A DNA stretch of 64,000 nucleotides from Tetragonia tetragonoides (lineage: Eukaryota > Streptophyta > Magnoliopsida > Caryophyllales > Aizoaceae): the NCBI GenBank assembly GCA_038025085.1, contig CM076140.1:32847501-32911500 (forward strand), read 5' to 3'. Within the stretch, counting starts at the first letter, position 1. Each line of letters opens with the position of its first letter. A program made the translations under genes and the position numbers. Shown in pieces: positions 24,755-37,000 of the stretch. The notes beneath the pieces are model-generated. The model was not told where the DNA came from. It saw only the letters and a list, made by a program, of their open reading frames with translations, and made no database searches.

Positions 24755-24955
24755 CCAAAATCAATTCAAAATTCCATTCAACTCATTCAAAAATGAGATA
24801 ATCTTCATTCAAACTAAACGAATCAGCTTACATTGCATAAATTTAAAATTTCTAAGGTTACAAAAAAAAAAAAAAGTGCCACTACGAGGGTTAAAGCTAA
24901 ACAAATTCCTATTACTTGTTTTTAAAACTAGATTTTCTTTCTAAAGAAATCTACT

Positions 24956-26289
24956 TTAATCTTTCTTCCCTTTAGAAGGCTTCGTTGAAGAGTTCTTCTT
25001 TGAAGGACCTTGGCTTGAGGATGACCTATAATCGCTTCCTTAAGCTGGGGGCTTGCCTCTTTTCATTACATGATAGCCTTCCTCATAAAGTTCTCCCTTC
25101 CTTCTTGTTCCTGAGTCACCTAGTACTAGTTGGTTCCACTCCTCATGACGAAGGGCTCGTCTCGCTTATCCATCACTCCAAGAAAGCCAAGTTAAGTAGG
25201 TTTCAGAAACGTGAGTTGGGGCAATCACCCGGGGTACTGTCCAACAATGCCTGCCACGCCAGTATATGCCCCAGTCCTTAGCAAATTTAGTTGTCAAAGC
25301 CAAGGTACGGTTGTCTCGTAATCTCCTGATGAGGGATAATCTTCTTTAACCCATACTGCCTCATGACCCTAGAGGGAAAGAAGCATGTACTCCTGTACAG
25401 ACCCACTATCGTGTTATGAAGAACAAATTTGTAGCAGGCAACCAAAGAGGTTAAAATCCACCAAGATACATGTCAACAGATGACAGGTCCAGCACGGAAA
25501 AAGGCATCCTATTCAGCGAGCGTCTTCTCCTCATATAGCCTTTTCCTAACCAAGAAGCTAGCGACAGTATAAGTTTTCCTCTTCCAGGCTGGAGAGCTAC
25601 GAGCTATCATCTTCTCCGGTGATTCTATTAGCCTTAGATGCTCGCATAGCCAAATTTGAAGCAACAAGGGGCTGCTAGAAATGGCTTCATGAGGCAAAAT
25701 TTTGAACCTGTCAAGCCCTAAAATTGTTTCTCCTACAACCAGATGCAAAGGAGAATGTCCTTCCGCCAGTTGATTCACCACTCGCAGCAACGAGGCTCTA
25801 CCCAGGTTAGAGGATTCTACATTAACAAATAATAGGCGATTCAACAGGCAGAGTACAAAGGCCTGTCGACGGCAATGCCTAAATATTGCATCTTGTTCAG
25901 AAGAGGGAACTTTTCACAGATTTGAACTAAGTCCACATCGAAACCAAGAATCATGCTTTTGGCTTCCGCAGATGACAAGCCTCGGAATTTCCTATACTGA
26001 TTACTAAAACCATCCCTCAAATAAGGCACAGGTGGGGGAAGAACGCCGGACATATTAGTAATTGCAACAAACTCTTCTACTAAAGATCATAATTCAGAAT
26101 TACCAAAACGAAAAAAACGTGCAAGTCTGTGTCCCAATAGTTCAATGCAGATCGAAGGAGAGGCCACAAGATTTTGGCTGGTTTCAGAGCCAATAAGGTT
26201 GAGAGATGGTACGGAGCCAGTTCTAGCTTATCTTCCACAGTAAGATTTTTGCACCAAGCATCGAATAGATTTTCGAAGGATTTCACCAT
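24956..26289 (-). pseudogene. DUF7745-like cargo gene of element A, broken
   Basis: Starts MVKSFENLF on minus at 26289 and ends with a Lys/Ser-rich tail (stop at 24956-24958). Visible blocks are LRSALNYWDTDLHVF, PYLRDGFSNQYRKF, LSSAEAKSMILG, NLGRASLLRVVNQ and LLQIWLCEHLRLIE. The pattern W.....F.FG near the start and a C-terminal R.....IP stretch resemble the plant DUF7745 family found in retrotransposon-related proteins; this assignment is from memory. Frameshifts and stops disable it. A TATA box (minus TATAAATAGG, 26361-26370) lies about 70 bp before the ATG, preceded by GCCGCCAGCGGC at about 26430. Confidence 0.65.
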
Positions 26290-26817
26290 GGTAGAAGCTT
26301 TGAGAAATTTGGGGAGCTAAAAGTCTGAAAAAGTGGTACGACATTGGACATCCCGTAAATCCTATTTATAGGCAAAGAGTCGGGTCAGAAAGGAGTCAGA
26401 AATCCACAAAAAAAGGCCTGAAGCTAGAGCCGCCAGCGGCTCTGGCCTTGGCCCAGTCAGCTGTTCCCTCTTGCTCTCGTCCGCCCATTTGGTCCGTTCC
26501 ATCCGGCTTAAGCCCTGTTTTCCAATGCGCATAATGTGGTTACAAGACACGAGACTCTCTTAGTTTTATTTCTTTTTCTATTTTCTTTTTTTTTTATTCT
26601 TTCCTTAAGGGGGTATAATATGTGTAATTTTTGCATTTTCTTGCAAATTTTACCCTTTTCTTTATTTTGTGTCCTACTCTTTATGGCATAACATTTTGCA
26701 TACTTAGAGATCAGACGGGTATAATCGAGTCATAATAGCATACATATCACATAAAATGCATAAAAACAGGAGTTCACAGTTCTGGAGACCAAGATTCACA
26801 AATCGGGTCTACACTAT

Positions 26818-29046
26818 TCAGTTTGGCTCATCATCATCCTTGCTATCAGCCTCATCCTCAACGGAAGGCCCAAGACCATAGTTCTCGGCCGAGTAGTAGA
26901 AGGAGCCCTGAGTACTGAACGAGCTGTAAATCGACCCGCTGTTGTTGGGCCTCATATCTCTTCCATCATGCATTCTCGGACGCATAGGGGTACCTGCCGA
27001 AAATCCCATCCCAAAGAAGCTCTTCGTGGCTTGAATAGCAAAGTCCGTATCCACGTTCTGATATGAAGGCCCAACTTGAGGCACATCCCACCCGGAAGCA
27101 TTCACCCAACCTCCGGCTATAGGAGTCACGACGGGCCTTCTACTCAAAGAAGGCTGGAAATCCACTGGAGAAAACATCTCAGGCACAGGAACGTATGGCC
27201 TAGAAGGTCCGGGCGCCTCATCAACTGGAGGCCTAGTCGCAGCCACAGTAGGAGAACGAGCAACAGACGGTCTGCTCGCCGAAGAGGCTCTCACAGCTGA
27301 TTAATGTCGGGGTCCCACAGAAGATGAAGATCGCGACATCTGCAAACAACCAAGACAAAAATGTTAGACTAAGCACTTCACTTATCTAAACAACAAGACA
27401 AAAGTGCCCTTACACTAGCGGTCCCAGAGCGGGAGCTCTTCCCTCTACCCATCATCAGGCTATATCTATTCTTCAACAAATGGATGATCTTGAAGACTTG
27501 AGAAGTCTACTCCCAGTTCAGCTACAAGAGAAAGACAAAAGATAGAGCCAGCCTCGAAAGCAACGCAACAAAGCAAGAAGGGATAAAAAAACTTACCCCC
27601 ACACAATCATCAGGCAAGGGTAAGCCCTCCACGGCCTCTCTGTCAGCAATTTGTAGTCGAAGCTCCTCTACTATACGACCCCCAGTCTCACCAATGTACC
27701 CCATCTTGTTGCTCGGTAAGGTCATGCTTGGGGGTTGGCCACGAGGCTCTCTAGAGTGGGATCTCCTGGGTCCCCGGAAAGCAAAACGATCCGCCTACAA
27801 GACACAAAAGTCAGTACATTACATATATACATGGAAAGCACAAATGTCTCATACATACACAATAAATCAATTCAAAGGGTGATCAAACCTTCAATTGCAT
27901 GAAGAACAACAACATAAACTCAAATGTAATAAAAATCAAATCTTGAAATTAAAATATTAAGAATACTACATTAAAAAGGATGGCTACACCTTAGCCCTCG
28001 TTATAAGAGGTTTAGCTCATAATAATTAATAATTCTAACAACAAAGATTCAAGAGAATTCATTAAAACAATTAAAGTTCAAGAAAAACCTAGTGCTTGGA
28101 TGATGTTCTTGATTTTCTCTTCTTCTTCTCCAATTCAAAGCAATTCTCAAAGAGGAGGGCAAAAGTCCTAGGAAAAATCCTAAAAGTTTCGTTTTATAGC
28201 TATGGGGAGAAAAAGAAAGAAAATAAAACAAAGCCCAATTGGCTTAAATCGTCCGCGCGCGTACTGATCAATAGACACGGTCGTGTCAAAAGACACGACC
28301 AGCCCGTGTCTACGGCGGTCAGCATATTTTCGGCTCCTTAGTTGATTTTCTCCACAAGTGCAAATTCGTACTCACGTGAAAAGACATGGGAAGGTCGTGT
28401 CTTTCTCTACAAGCATGTTTTGAACATCTTTTAAACTCGTATCTCCGCACCAAGTCTTCACACCTTGAGTACTCTTCCAGATCATCATCGAAGCAACACC
28501 AAAATCAACTATCTCTACACAAAAACGACCTAAAGCCGTAAAAACGAACTAAAAGGCCAAATGCACCTAAAAACATATAAACTAGCTAAATAAAACACCA
28601 AATCTAGAGTGCATTATGACAAAAATATAACTTATAATCCTCACTTATCACGTATACTACAAATACAGCCCAAATAATTCTACACAAGTATTATATACAG
28701 CTGACCACCAATCCAGTACAATCCCAATTTGTTCGTGTGACGGAGCACTAATAGTTTAAATTTTTAGTACAAAATAAATAAACTGAGCAGAACCAAATAA
28801 AAAGCGAAGTAAGGAACATACCAACCGTGGGTTAGACAAATTACTCTGTTTGTCCAGCAACAAAATACTCCGGTCCCATGCCTCCGCCGAGCGCCAGTCC
28901 ATACGCATGAACGAGTACTGATACAGAGTAGCTCCATCTCCATGACGGGGAAGAAGCGTCATAGATGATGAGAGCCAAGTACTGAAAAGGTCGTGGTTTT
29001 CCTCTTCCTCGCTTATGGGACGTTTCCCCTTATCTTTGGGAGCCAT
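26818..29046 (-). pseudogene. PMD cargo gene of element A; exons 2-4 lost
   Basis: Same gene as 52152-54919. Coding exon 1 is 28822-29046 (225 bp, equal to D). Exon 5 is 27597-27794 (198 bp), exon 6 is 27414-27521 (108 bp, equal to D) and exon 7 is 26818-27339. All junctions are GT-AG, and a 5' UTR intron lies at 29073-29210. Exons 2-4, which hold the plant mobile domain, are replaced by unrelated Athila-like sequence. Stops occur in exon 6 (TAG in place of CAG) and early in exon 7. The exon 7 product is Pro/Ser-rich (RPPVDEAPGPS) with an acidic end. Confidence 0.75.
27880..28648 (-). mobile_element. Athila-like LTR sequence replacing PMD exons 2-4
   Basis: Read on minus it contains ACACGACCGTGTC palindrome-like motifs, a TATA-like GCTATAAAACG, CAAGCACTAGGTTTTTC, and TGAGCTAAACCTCTTATAAC, which resembles motifs I associate with Athila-type Ty3 LTRs. 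It joins PMD intron 1 on one side and intron 4 on the other, so insertion was accompanied by loss of exons 2-4. The exact ends are uncertain. Confidence 0.4.
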
Positions 29047-29329
29047 AGATGAAAAGTTGAAGTTTTCTCTCTCTACAAGTGGAAATTTCAAATTTCAGAT
29101 TCGCAAGATCTAACTACCCATTCAACAATGCAACCCGAATTCAACAACTAGGCGGAAAATTAAACAAGTTCAATACAAAAAGCAAGGAATTTGGTCAAAA
29201 TTTAACTTACCTTCAAAAGTTTGGAGCTCTCGACAATGGAGGAATAAGGCGTAAAGAAGACGAAGAAGGCGAAATATGAAGCAAAAACGCGAGAAGAGTT
29301 CGCCAAAAACTCACTTATGTACCTCAAAG

Positions 29330-29376
29330 TGAGCGCCGCTAGCAACGTTGGCTTGGGCCCCTAGCAGCCCTGATTA
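29330..29376 (-). promoter_or_regulatory. GC-rich motif upstream of PMD, element A
   Basis: A decayed cluster (GCGCCGCTAGCAACG, CCCCTAGCAGCCC) sits upstream of the PMD 5' UTR. It is the counterpart of the cluster at 51775-51862 in D. Confidence 0.5.
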
Positions 29377-29681
29377 GCCTACACATGCGGGCCTCCTTCT
29401 GACCTCACAACAAGCTTCAATCCAAAAACCGTTATTTTGCACAGTTCATTCGCGGTGAAAACCAGTACCGAGCGCGCTGGAACAAATCCCCTTGGGCCCA
29501 CCAATTCAAAATTCGACAGTTGGTCCATCTTACACTACCCAGTATTATCAGGTAAAACTAATCTATTTATTTTACAGGTCCCAAATACACAAGCCCAGGT
29601 ATTCTCCAATAATATTGATCACCCATAGCGGTCAAATTATATTTTAAAGCACAGTGGGTCCTCTGGCACTATCTATTAATT

Positions 29682-30236
29682 GGGACAGCTGGTGTTCCTA
29701 AATTCTGTTTGAACAGCCAGTGTTCATTATTTTTGGACAGCCGGTGTTCATTATTTTAGGGACAGCCAGTGTCCATTATTTTTGGACAACCAGTATCCAT
29801 TATTTTTGGACAGCCAGTGTCCATTATTTTGGGACAGCCAGTGTCCATCATTTGGGGACAACCAGTGTCCATCATTTGGAGACAGCCGGTGTCCATCAAA
29901 TCCGGACAGCCAGTGTCCATTATTTTGGGACAACCAGTATCCATTATTTTGGGACAGCTAGTGTCCATTATTTTGGACAGCCGGTGTCCATCATTTCGGG
30001 ACAGCCAGTGTCCATTATTTTCGGGGACAGCGGGTGTCCATCATTTGGAGACAGCCGGTGTCCATTATTTTGGGACAGCCAGTGTTCATCATTTTGGACA
30101 ACTAGTGTTCATTATTTTTAGGGACAGCCGATGTTCGTTATTTTTGGGGACAGCTAGTATCCGCAAATTGTGTTTAAAACACAACAAGTCTTCTGGCACT
30201 ATCTATTTATTTTAGGATAGCCGGTGTCCACAAATT
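29682..30236 (+). repeat. 3' UTR minisatellite, about 24-bp unit, about 21 copies
   Basis: Consensus GGACAGCCAGTGTCCATTATTTTG. Each unit contains the dyad GGACA-GCCAG-TGTCC, able to form a 5-bp stem. Because the period is a multiple of three, long repetitive frames are open on both strands (GQPVSII type). These are not considered genes. The array lies in the 3' UTR of element A. One copy of the 63-bp unit found in B and D survives just after it (about 30280-30305). Confidence 0.85.
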
Positions 30237-30731
30237 GTGTGAGTCAGTGATCACTTGTGTGGTTATACTATCCTTTGTGTCAATGATTGCTTAAACTGTT
30301 GCATTTAAATTGTTCATATGTTTTAACCATTTTTACAGCCGTCATTTTTTATCGCGTTGTCTCGTCGACTTTTTCGTTTCTCATGCAGGGACGGGACCTC
30401 GGTATCCGCCAAGCGGTGTTCAGCCACTGTTTCTTGAAGCACTCTACGTTGATCATTCTCAAAGTGTTACTAACTCTTTCATTTACTGTGAATACAGGTC
30501 CCCTGCAGGCATTGAGACCATCCCGGGTGATGTTTGCCATGCTAACCATTACCTTTATTTTTCTTGTGTTCATAGAGATGAAGTTTTAGCACGCTATGAG
30601 CATGTCCCAATTCAAGTTTAATTTTCTTTCACATGCATGCAATTTATACACCCTCACACACCATGTGCACATCAGCATCCTTCATGTCGCTATCGGAATA
30701 CTTTGATCTTCGCTTTTACTCAAACTCGATC

Positions 30732-30745
30732 AAAGTGGGGGCTTA
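30732..30745 (+). other. Polypurine tract of element A
   Basis: AAAGTGGGGGCTTA directly before the 3' LTR start TGTAGACACC. Confidence 0.85.
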
Positions 30746-30954
30746 TGTAGACACCAAAAAAGAGTCTTCAGATTTCTCCGCAAAAGCCCGATGAAAGGAG
30801 TAATTTATAAACGTGAATGCTATCTTTGCTTTGATAGGTAAAACAAGGTCTCAGGTTTTTCCTCGATCACTCCTTTATTTCGATCACATTCAAAAGCCCC
30901 GTTCAAGAGCTTTCCAACGACACAACTAGTGTCTTTTTCCGACTCCCGGTTGCC
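30746..30954 (+). repeat. 3' LTR of element A, truncated
   Basis: Only the first about 209 bp remain (TGTAGACACCAAAAAAGAG to CTCCCGGTTGCCA). The next base is LINE sequence. The deletion removed the rest of the LTR together with a few hundred bp of LINE that should lie before the zf-RVT part at 11734. Confidence 0.8.
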
Positions 30955-32402
30955 AGAACTTTGGTGCTAAAATTTCGTTCCCCGCCCACAAATTACCCGA
31001 AAACCGAATTAATCCCTCATTTCCTAATTTCTTCACAATGTTTTCCTTCAAAGTTGCCTCAACTGATTTGTTCTGTTTAAGGCAAGAATTGATTCCCTTT
31101 CACAGTCCTCCTTTTCGTGGAGTCACAATATTCCCAAAAGATTTGACTTCCTTTAAATTGTATTTTGCCTCAATTACAACACTCCACATATCTGTAACCC
31201 TAGAGATAAGGCGACATACCCATTTTCCTAGCAGTGCTGCATAAATATGTTTTATATTGCCTACGCCCAAACCTCCCGTGCATCTCGGCTTTTGAATCAA
31301 TTCTCAATTCACTAAACAAGTAGGCTGTCTTTCCTCACCATCCCATCCCCAAAAATCACTCTCTACATTTTGTGATCCTATCAATCAGCTTCGCAGGCAC
31401 TTTAACAGCGATATATAATACAATGGTAAATTATTCAAACAAGATTTTATCAACGTAAGTCGCCCTCCTGCAGATAACTAGTTTCGTTTCCTTGACGCTA
31501 GTCTCTCCTCCAATTTCTCCAAGACTGGTTTCCAGAACTCAAGACTCCAACGATTGATACCAAGAGGCATACCAAGATATTTTATCGGGAATTTTTCTGC
31601 CATACAATGTAGCAAAGCTGCCATATTTTTCACCATTTCATTTTCCATATTAACCCCTATCAAAGAACATTTATGAAAATTGATCTTCGATCATGACGCT
31701 AGATGAAAGGAAATAAGTACCATTTTTATCACCTCCAAATGTTTCCTTTCCCCTAGGCAAAGTACAATAGTATCATCAGTGAACTGTAGGTGCGAAAACT
31801 TTTTACCACCATTAACAACACTGACACCCTCAAGGTCACCCTAATAAATTGCCTTCTTAAATAAGAAATTAAGAACCTCTTCTACCAAATCAATCAAGAA
31901 TGGGGACAATCGATCCCCTTGCCGCAACCCTCTTTGAAGGTTAAAAGGAGGTGTAGGTGATCCGTTAAGCAAAATCGAAGCTGAGGCGGAGCTAAGACAC
32001 CATGAAATCCATCTTCTCCATTGCTGCGGAAAATTCATTTGATCAAGAATCGCGTCATTAAACGACCATGACACACTGTCGTATGCCTTATGGAAGTCTA
32101 ATTTCAACACAAAAAATTTCTCTTTTCTCCTATTTGCTGCCTAAATAATCTCATTGGCAATGAATACGCTATCAAGGATTTGTCTCCCACTTATAAAAGC
32201 TGATTGTGACTCCCCTATAATATCATTTATCACTTTCTTCAATATATTGGCTAGAAGCTTGGCTAAAATCTTGTACAGGGTCCCTATCATACTAATTGGT
32301 CTGAAATCTTTCAACTCCACAGGGTTATTAATAATCTTCAGTATCAAGGTAGTAAAAGCCACATTAGCACATCTTAAAAACGCACTAGTTGCCCAAAGTG
32401 AT
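30955..32402 (-). pseudogene. LINE reverse transcriptase segment
   Basis: Minus strand. RT blocks in order: LKDFRPISMIG, GESQSAFISGRQI, LKLDFHKAYDSVSW (first catalytic Asp), GLRQGDRLSPFL, FTDDT (the two further Asp, near 31770-31785), FPIKYLGMPLG, and GGLGVGNIKHIYAALLGKW. At 30955-31060 the C-terminal part FKENIVKKLGN...LWAGNEIL reaches the border with element A's LTR. Frameshifts and stops are frequent. In L1-type LINEs this protein copies its RNA at the target site. Confidence 0.85.
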
Positions 32403-33481
32403 TGTAATATCATGTATTTCATTTTAGAATAATAATTACTTAAAACAAAAAAGTGTGAATTTTGATTTAAAAATATTAACTGGGCTCGAGAGTTTAAATA
32501 TCCTAATTAATTATTGGGTTTTGGTAATGGACCTAATTAATTATAATTGGGCCAAAATAAATAAAAGAAACTATGGGCTAATAATTTCGGAATGGCCGAA
32601 ATTATGGCCATTTATTAGGCCAATATTTTTGGCTCTTTGGCAGATATTATGGGGCAAGAAAATCATATTTTTATTTCAAAAATTATTTCCAAAAAGGTGA
32701 GGATTGAAAGGAGCTTATTTTGGAGATTTTTTAGGAAGGTGACTTGAGCTAAAGAAAGAATAGGTTTAGGTTTCCTAAATCTACTCAACTTCCTAGTCAA
32801 CTAATCACGTGCGCCGCCAGGTGCCAGCCGACGGGCCACCAACGGGCCTGGTGGTGGTGGAGCCCGCTGGTGGTGGTGCATGGTTTGTGTTTGGTGGTGT
32901 TTTAACTTTTTATTAATTGTTGACTTCAGTTAGGGTTTAAGGAAAGTTTTCCTAAATTGGTTTATGAATCTTTTGTTTGAAAAATCATTGAGCATGCATG
33001 AGTAATAAAATTCCAGCAACTTAATTATTTATTTTTAATGAGCTAAACCATCCTTAATGTTTAATTAGAGGTTTAGTCGTCAAGATATTGACTATTGGAG
33101 TATTGTGAATTTGGTAGGAGTCGTAGACGGCACCTAACGTAAGGGAGCTTACGTAAATTGATTGGAATTGCCTTTTTACTCAAGGTATATTCATTGTCTA
33201 GTTTTGAATAGATTGTATTTCATGTCTAGATGAATTGTATTGGTTCATTGTGAATATTGTGACAATGTATAATTGATACTTATTTCCTTAAATTAATTCA
33301 TATAGAATTATGAGACAGTGAATGCATGATGAACTATGTTGGAAATTCACTTTGTGTAGCAATTACTACTTGTTGTGATTCATGTTATATGATGCATGTT
33401 AATCTTTGTAATTATGTAGAGTAATTATTTGTGACATTGGACTAAAGATATGATTAATATTTATTCAATTTCGATATGCCA

Positions 33482-36400
33482 TGTTGGAAACAATGCTTAG
33501 AGTTGGAGTTTGGCTATGACCAATCTGAGTTTCGTTCCACCTAATCATATTTAGATTCGCGAGATCTTACTTGCTGAAATCAAATAATTAATGAGATTCG
33601 TTTCCGCTGTTATAATCCTTTATTCTTGTATTTAACAGCTCCTGATTTTCAGCCCATTATCTTTATTGTGATATGATACCCTTGATGTGCAAGTCATTGA
33701 TTTCCTTGATTTTGTCCCCACTTGCCTTAATTGACTTCCTATTGATGTAAAAGCTTCATCGCTCTTTTGGCTATAAAAGTCGTAATCATATTGCTGGAAA
33801 ATACACAAGAGAAGATCATTTATCATCCTTTTCTCTCTCTGCACCTTCCATTATTCCTGAGTAAGTTGCGGTTTGTTCCAATCTTTCCTCGTGAGTGCAC
33901 ACGAAGAAGGGTGATGTGTTAACCTTCGGAAGCGAGCGCTGGGTAATCGATTGGCACCTAGATCGAGCGCTGTGTTACTTTCGTGTTCTTTTTCTGCCAG
34001 TTGATCATTGGGACTGACCAAACAGCAGTTTGGGTACACCTATTCAGTCAATTTAAAATCAATTTACCTTTTTCCTTTGATTAATAGCTCTTGTGTTAAA
34101 CAAGACTATCACTGACATGTCAAAAATTGAGCCTCTCGATGGGAACAACTATAAGAGGTTGTCCCAAAAGATGATCATCGTTTTCGAACAATTTGAATTG
34201 GACTATTTCCTATTCAACCCACCAATATTTGCAGAGAAGACAAAGAATGATGCTGATGAGAAAGTCAAAAGAAACTTTGAGAAGGACAATAAATCGGATC
34301 GTGGTCAAATGTTAAGTCATATTACATACGCCCCTTTTGAGTTGTTCATTAAAGAAAAATCCACCAAGTCGATTTGGGATACTCTTGAGAGGAAATAGTG
34401 CCGATGATGCTGGAAAGAAGAAGTATGTGGTTGGTAATTGACTCGAATTTGAGATGTCGATGATAAACCAATCATGGACCAAGTGCACTAATATGAGAAC
34501 CTTTGTGCCGATGTGCTGATCGAAGGCATGGAAATGTTTGAGATCTTACAAGTCAATATCTTGATCGAGAAATTGCCCAATTCTTAGATGACTTTCGTGG
34601 TCATTTGAAGCACAAGAAGAAGGACATGTCACTTGAGGAGTTGCATGGGCACATGAGGATTGAGGAAGCCAATCGACTCAAAGATACGTCTAACCTCGTC
34701 TCAATTACTTCTAATAATGCTTATTAGTTTTGGAAGCATGTGGGGGTTAGCAGTTTTATTTACTTATCGCATAGAATGCTTAATAAATAAAGCCCATATG
34801 TAAATGTGACTTATTTGAAGTTGTAGGGGTGTTTGATTAAAGTAATTTTGCCTAGTCATAAGCACACGAATTTTGGGTTTAAAACCATTGGTTATGTTTA
34901 TTGGTTATGCCCAAATATCAGTAAAACATATAGATTCATGTGTTTGAATAATTATTCTATTATTACGTCTAGAGATGTTGAATTCTTTGAGCATATTTTT
35001 CTTTGAAAATGAATGTCGAATCATGTGGTATTGCTATGACTATGCATGCTTCTTTTCGTTACCTACTCCATTTAATAATGATGTGTATGATGTTGAACCA
35101 CGAAGGAGTAAAATAGTTAGAACTGATACCAAGTTTGGTTCTGACTTTATGAAAGCTTTTCTAACCGAATATTTAAATATTGATGATTTAAATGAGATTA
35201 CCATTTATTCTTATATGATTGAAGAAGAGCCTAAAACTTTTGCAGAGGCTATGTGTTTGGTTGATGCTAGCTTTTGAAAAGAAGAAATAAACAGTTTAGA
35301 AATCAAATGATTATGCAATTTTCTTGCGGATGTTCCTTTGTGAGGAAAACATCTCATGTCTCCATTTATTGTGATTCCATAGCATCCATCTCAGTAACTA
35401 AGAATCACGCGAATGATGGTAAGAAAATACATTTACGCATAAGACATGGTGAGACAATTTATAGAATGGTGTACTCTATTTAGAGTACTTGAAATCCGAA
35501 ATAAATTTGACGAATCCTTTAAGCAAAAGATTGACCAGAAAAATGGTCATATATGCGTCGAGGGGGATGGGCTTAAAGCCCTTGGATTGAGAGAATCATG
35601 GAGGATAGCCAACATTTTAAGGTTAAATGTGGTCAAACGAAGCCATGAAGAGACTCAATGAGCACCAACCTACCCATCCTTATGGCGATTATTGATGCTA
35701 TTTGTAAGGATGAGCTTTTTTTCTCTTAATGAATTTATAGCCCTAGTTCGATGGTCCTTGAGAGACGGACTTGATGGATTCACCGCTTAATTTTGTGAGG
35801 ATAAGCTTATGCTCTTAATGAATTCATAATCCTAGTTGGGTGGTCGTTGTGAGACGGACTTGATGGATTCACCGCTTGATTATATCAGGATAAGCACTCA
35901 TTTCTCTTAATGATTTTACAGTCCTAGTGTTTCGTGGTCAGTCCCAAAGGTATGTCTGGGTAGACCTGTTTGTGTTGGACCAGTAGAAAATCATCTACGT
36001 GAGTGAGAAGGTTTGGCCACCTTCTATGAAAAATGTTTGGGCTTTATTTCTAGAGCACTCATGAGTACCCAGGGTTCTCTTGGCTATTTATATGAGTTTA
36101 TTAGCCTGGAACAAAATCTCAATAAAGTTATGAGGTGCGTGTCTTGAGGTGTCACATTTACGTCTTGGAGTTACAGAGTAACTTTACTCCTTGATGTTCG
36201 GTATGACATCAATTCACTATCTGTTACTTCAAATTGCAAGATATTAGCACTTAAGTGCTAAGTCATTTGTTTGCTCAAGAAACTTTGCACATTCGTTCTT
36301 CTAGAATTCTTGAATCTCTTTCGCAATGGTGGGGGATTGTTGGAAATAATGCTTAGAGTTATAGTTTGGTTTCACCCAATCGTATTCAGATTCGCGAGAT

Positions 36401-37000
36401 CTTAATTGCTGAAATCACGGTATTGATGAGATCCGTTTCTACTGTTATAATATTTTATTCTTGTATATAACAACTCCTGATTTTCAGCCCATTATCTTTA
36501 TTTTGATATTATATTCTTGATCTCCAAGTCATTGATTTCCTTGATTCTCTCCCCACTAATTGCCTTATTTGATTTTCTATTGATAGGAAAGTTTAAGCCC
36601 TTTTTTGGCTATAAAAGCCGTATTCATATTGCTGGAAAATACACTGGAGAAAATCATCCATAATCCTTTTCTCTCCCTACACCTTTCATTATTCCTGGGC
36701 AAGTTGCGGTTTGTTCCAAGAGCGGGTGGAGCAATAGGGAGCCAAGGAGCAAGGCGTTGTTGCATAGCTCAGGTCACAGCAAGGTGCCATTAGAATTCCT
36801 CGTGAGTGCATACAAAGAAGGGTGTTGTGTTAACCTTGGGAAGAGAGTGCTGGGTAATCGATTTGCACCTAGATCGAGGCGAAATCGCCTTTTAAGGCAG
36901 TGGTTAATCCCACGGCGCAACAAATTATTTTTGTGTTCTGTTTCTGCCAGTTGATCAATGGGACTGACCAAACATCAGTTTAGGTACACCTATTCTAACA
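33482..37000 (+). mobile_element. Copia retrotransposon with two LTRs, degraded
   Basis: Two related LTRs (33482-34050 and 36338-37000) start TGTTGGAAAYAATGC and end near TATTCTAACA (the left one mutated). Both contain GGCTATAAAAG. The purine tract GGTGGGGGAT precedes the right LTR. Between them are gag and pol traces on plus. The right LTR has about 90 extra bp in two insertions. Flanks TGCCA and TAGCC do not match cleanly. Confidence 0.75.
34093..35700 (+). pseudogene. Copia gag-pol remnants
   Basis: 34093-34398 is the Gag start: MSKIEPLDGNNYKRLSQKM, then KSTKSIWDTLERK, the UBN2-type Gag core. Near 34590-34700 SLEELHGHMRIEEANRL continues it. From about 34800 GFKTIGYVYW...SRDVEFFEHIF is the region between integrase and RT. 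EEPKTFAEAM...ASFWKEEINS (35215-35290) is the RT start. By about 35470-35620 the sequence has jumped to the RNase H end (GMGLKPLGLRES). Catalytic parts of integrase and RT are deleted. Confidence 0.7.

Larger units (their letters stand above)
11735..30954 (+). mobile_element. Element A: RT-less Tat-type Ty3 element with antisense cargo
   Basis: A plus-strand element with 5' LTR (11735-13015), primer site, leader, gag, protease, second zinc-knuckle module, integrase up to 18651, antisense DUF7745-like and PMD genes, 3' UTR with minisatellite, purine tract and a truncated 3' LTR (30746-30954). Element B interrupts it from 18652 to about 24754. Left of B the sequence corresponds to about 57200 in element D and right of it to about 57000, so only some 200 bp of A was lost at the junction. 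I infer that both halves are one element. The 5' flank is AGAGC; the 3' end is deleted, so no duplication can be checked. Confidence 0.75.

Noticed and set aside
29720..30215. Long repetitive frames (GQPVSII type) that look like a repeat protein
   Set aside because: They are the 24-bp 3' UTR minisatellite read through. Frames are open on both strands because the period is a multiple of three.
29684..30240. CRISPR-like array of short regular repeats
   Set aside because: There are no unique spacers and no cas genes. It is a contiguous tandem repeat in a plant retrotransposon.
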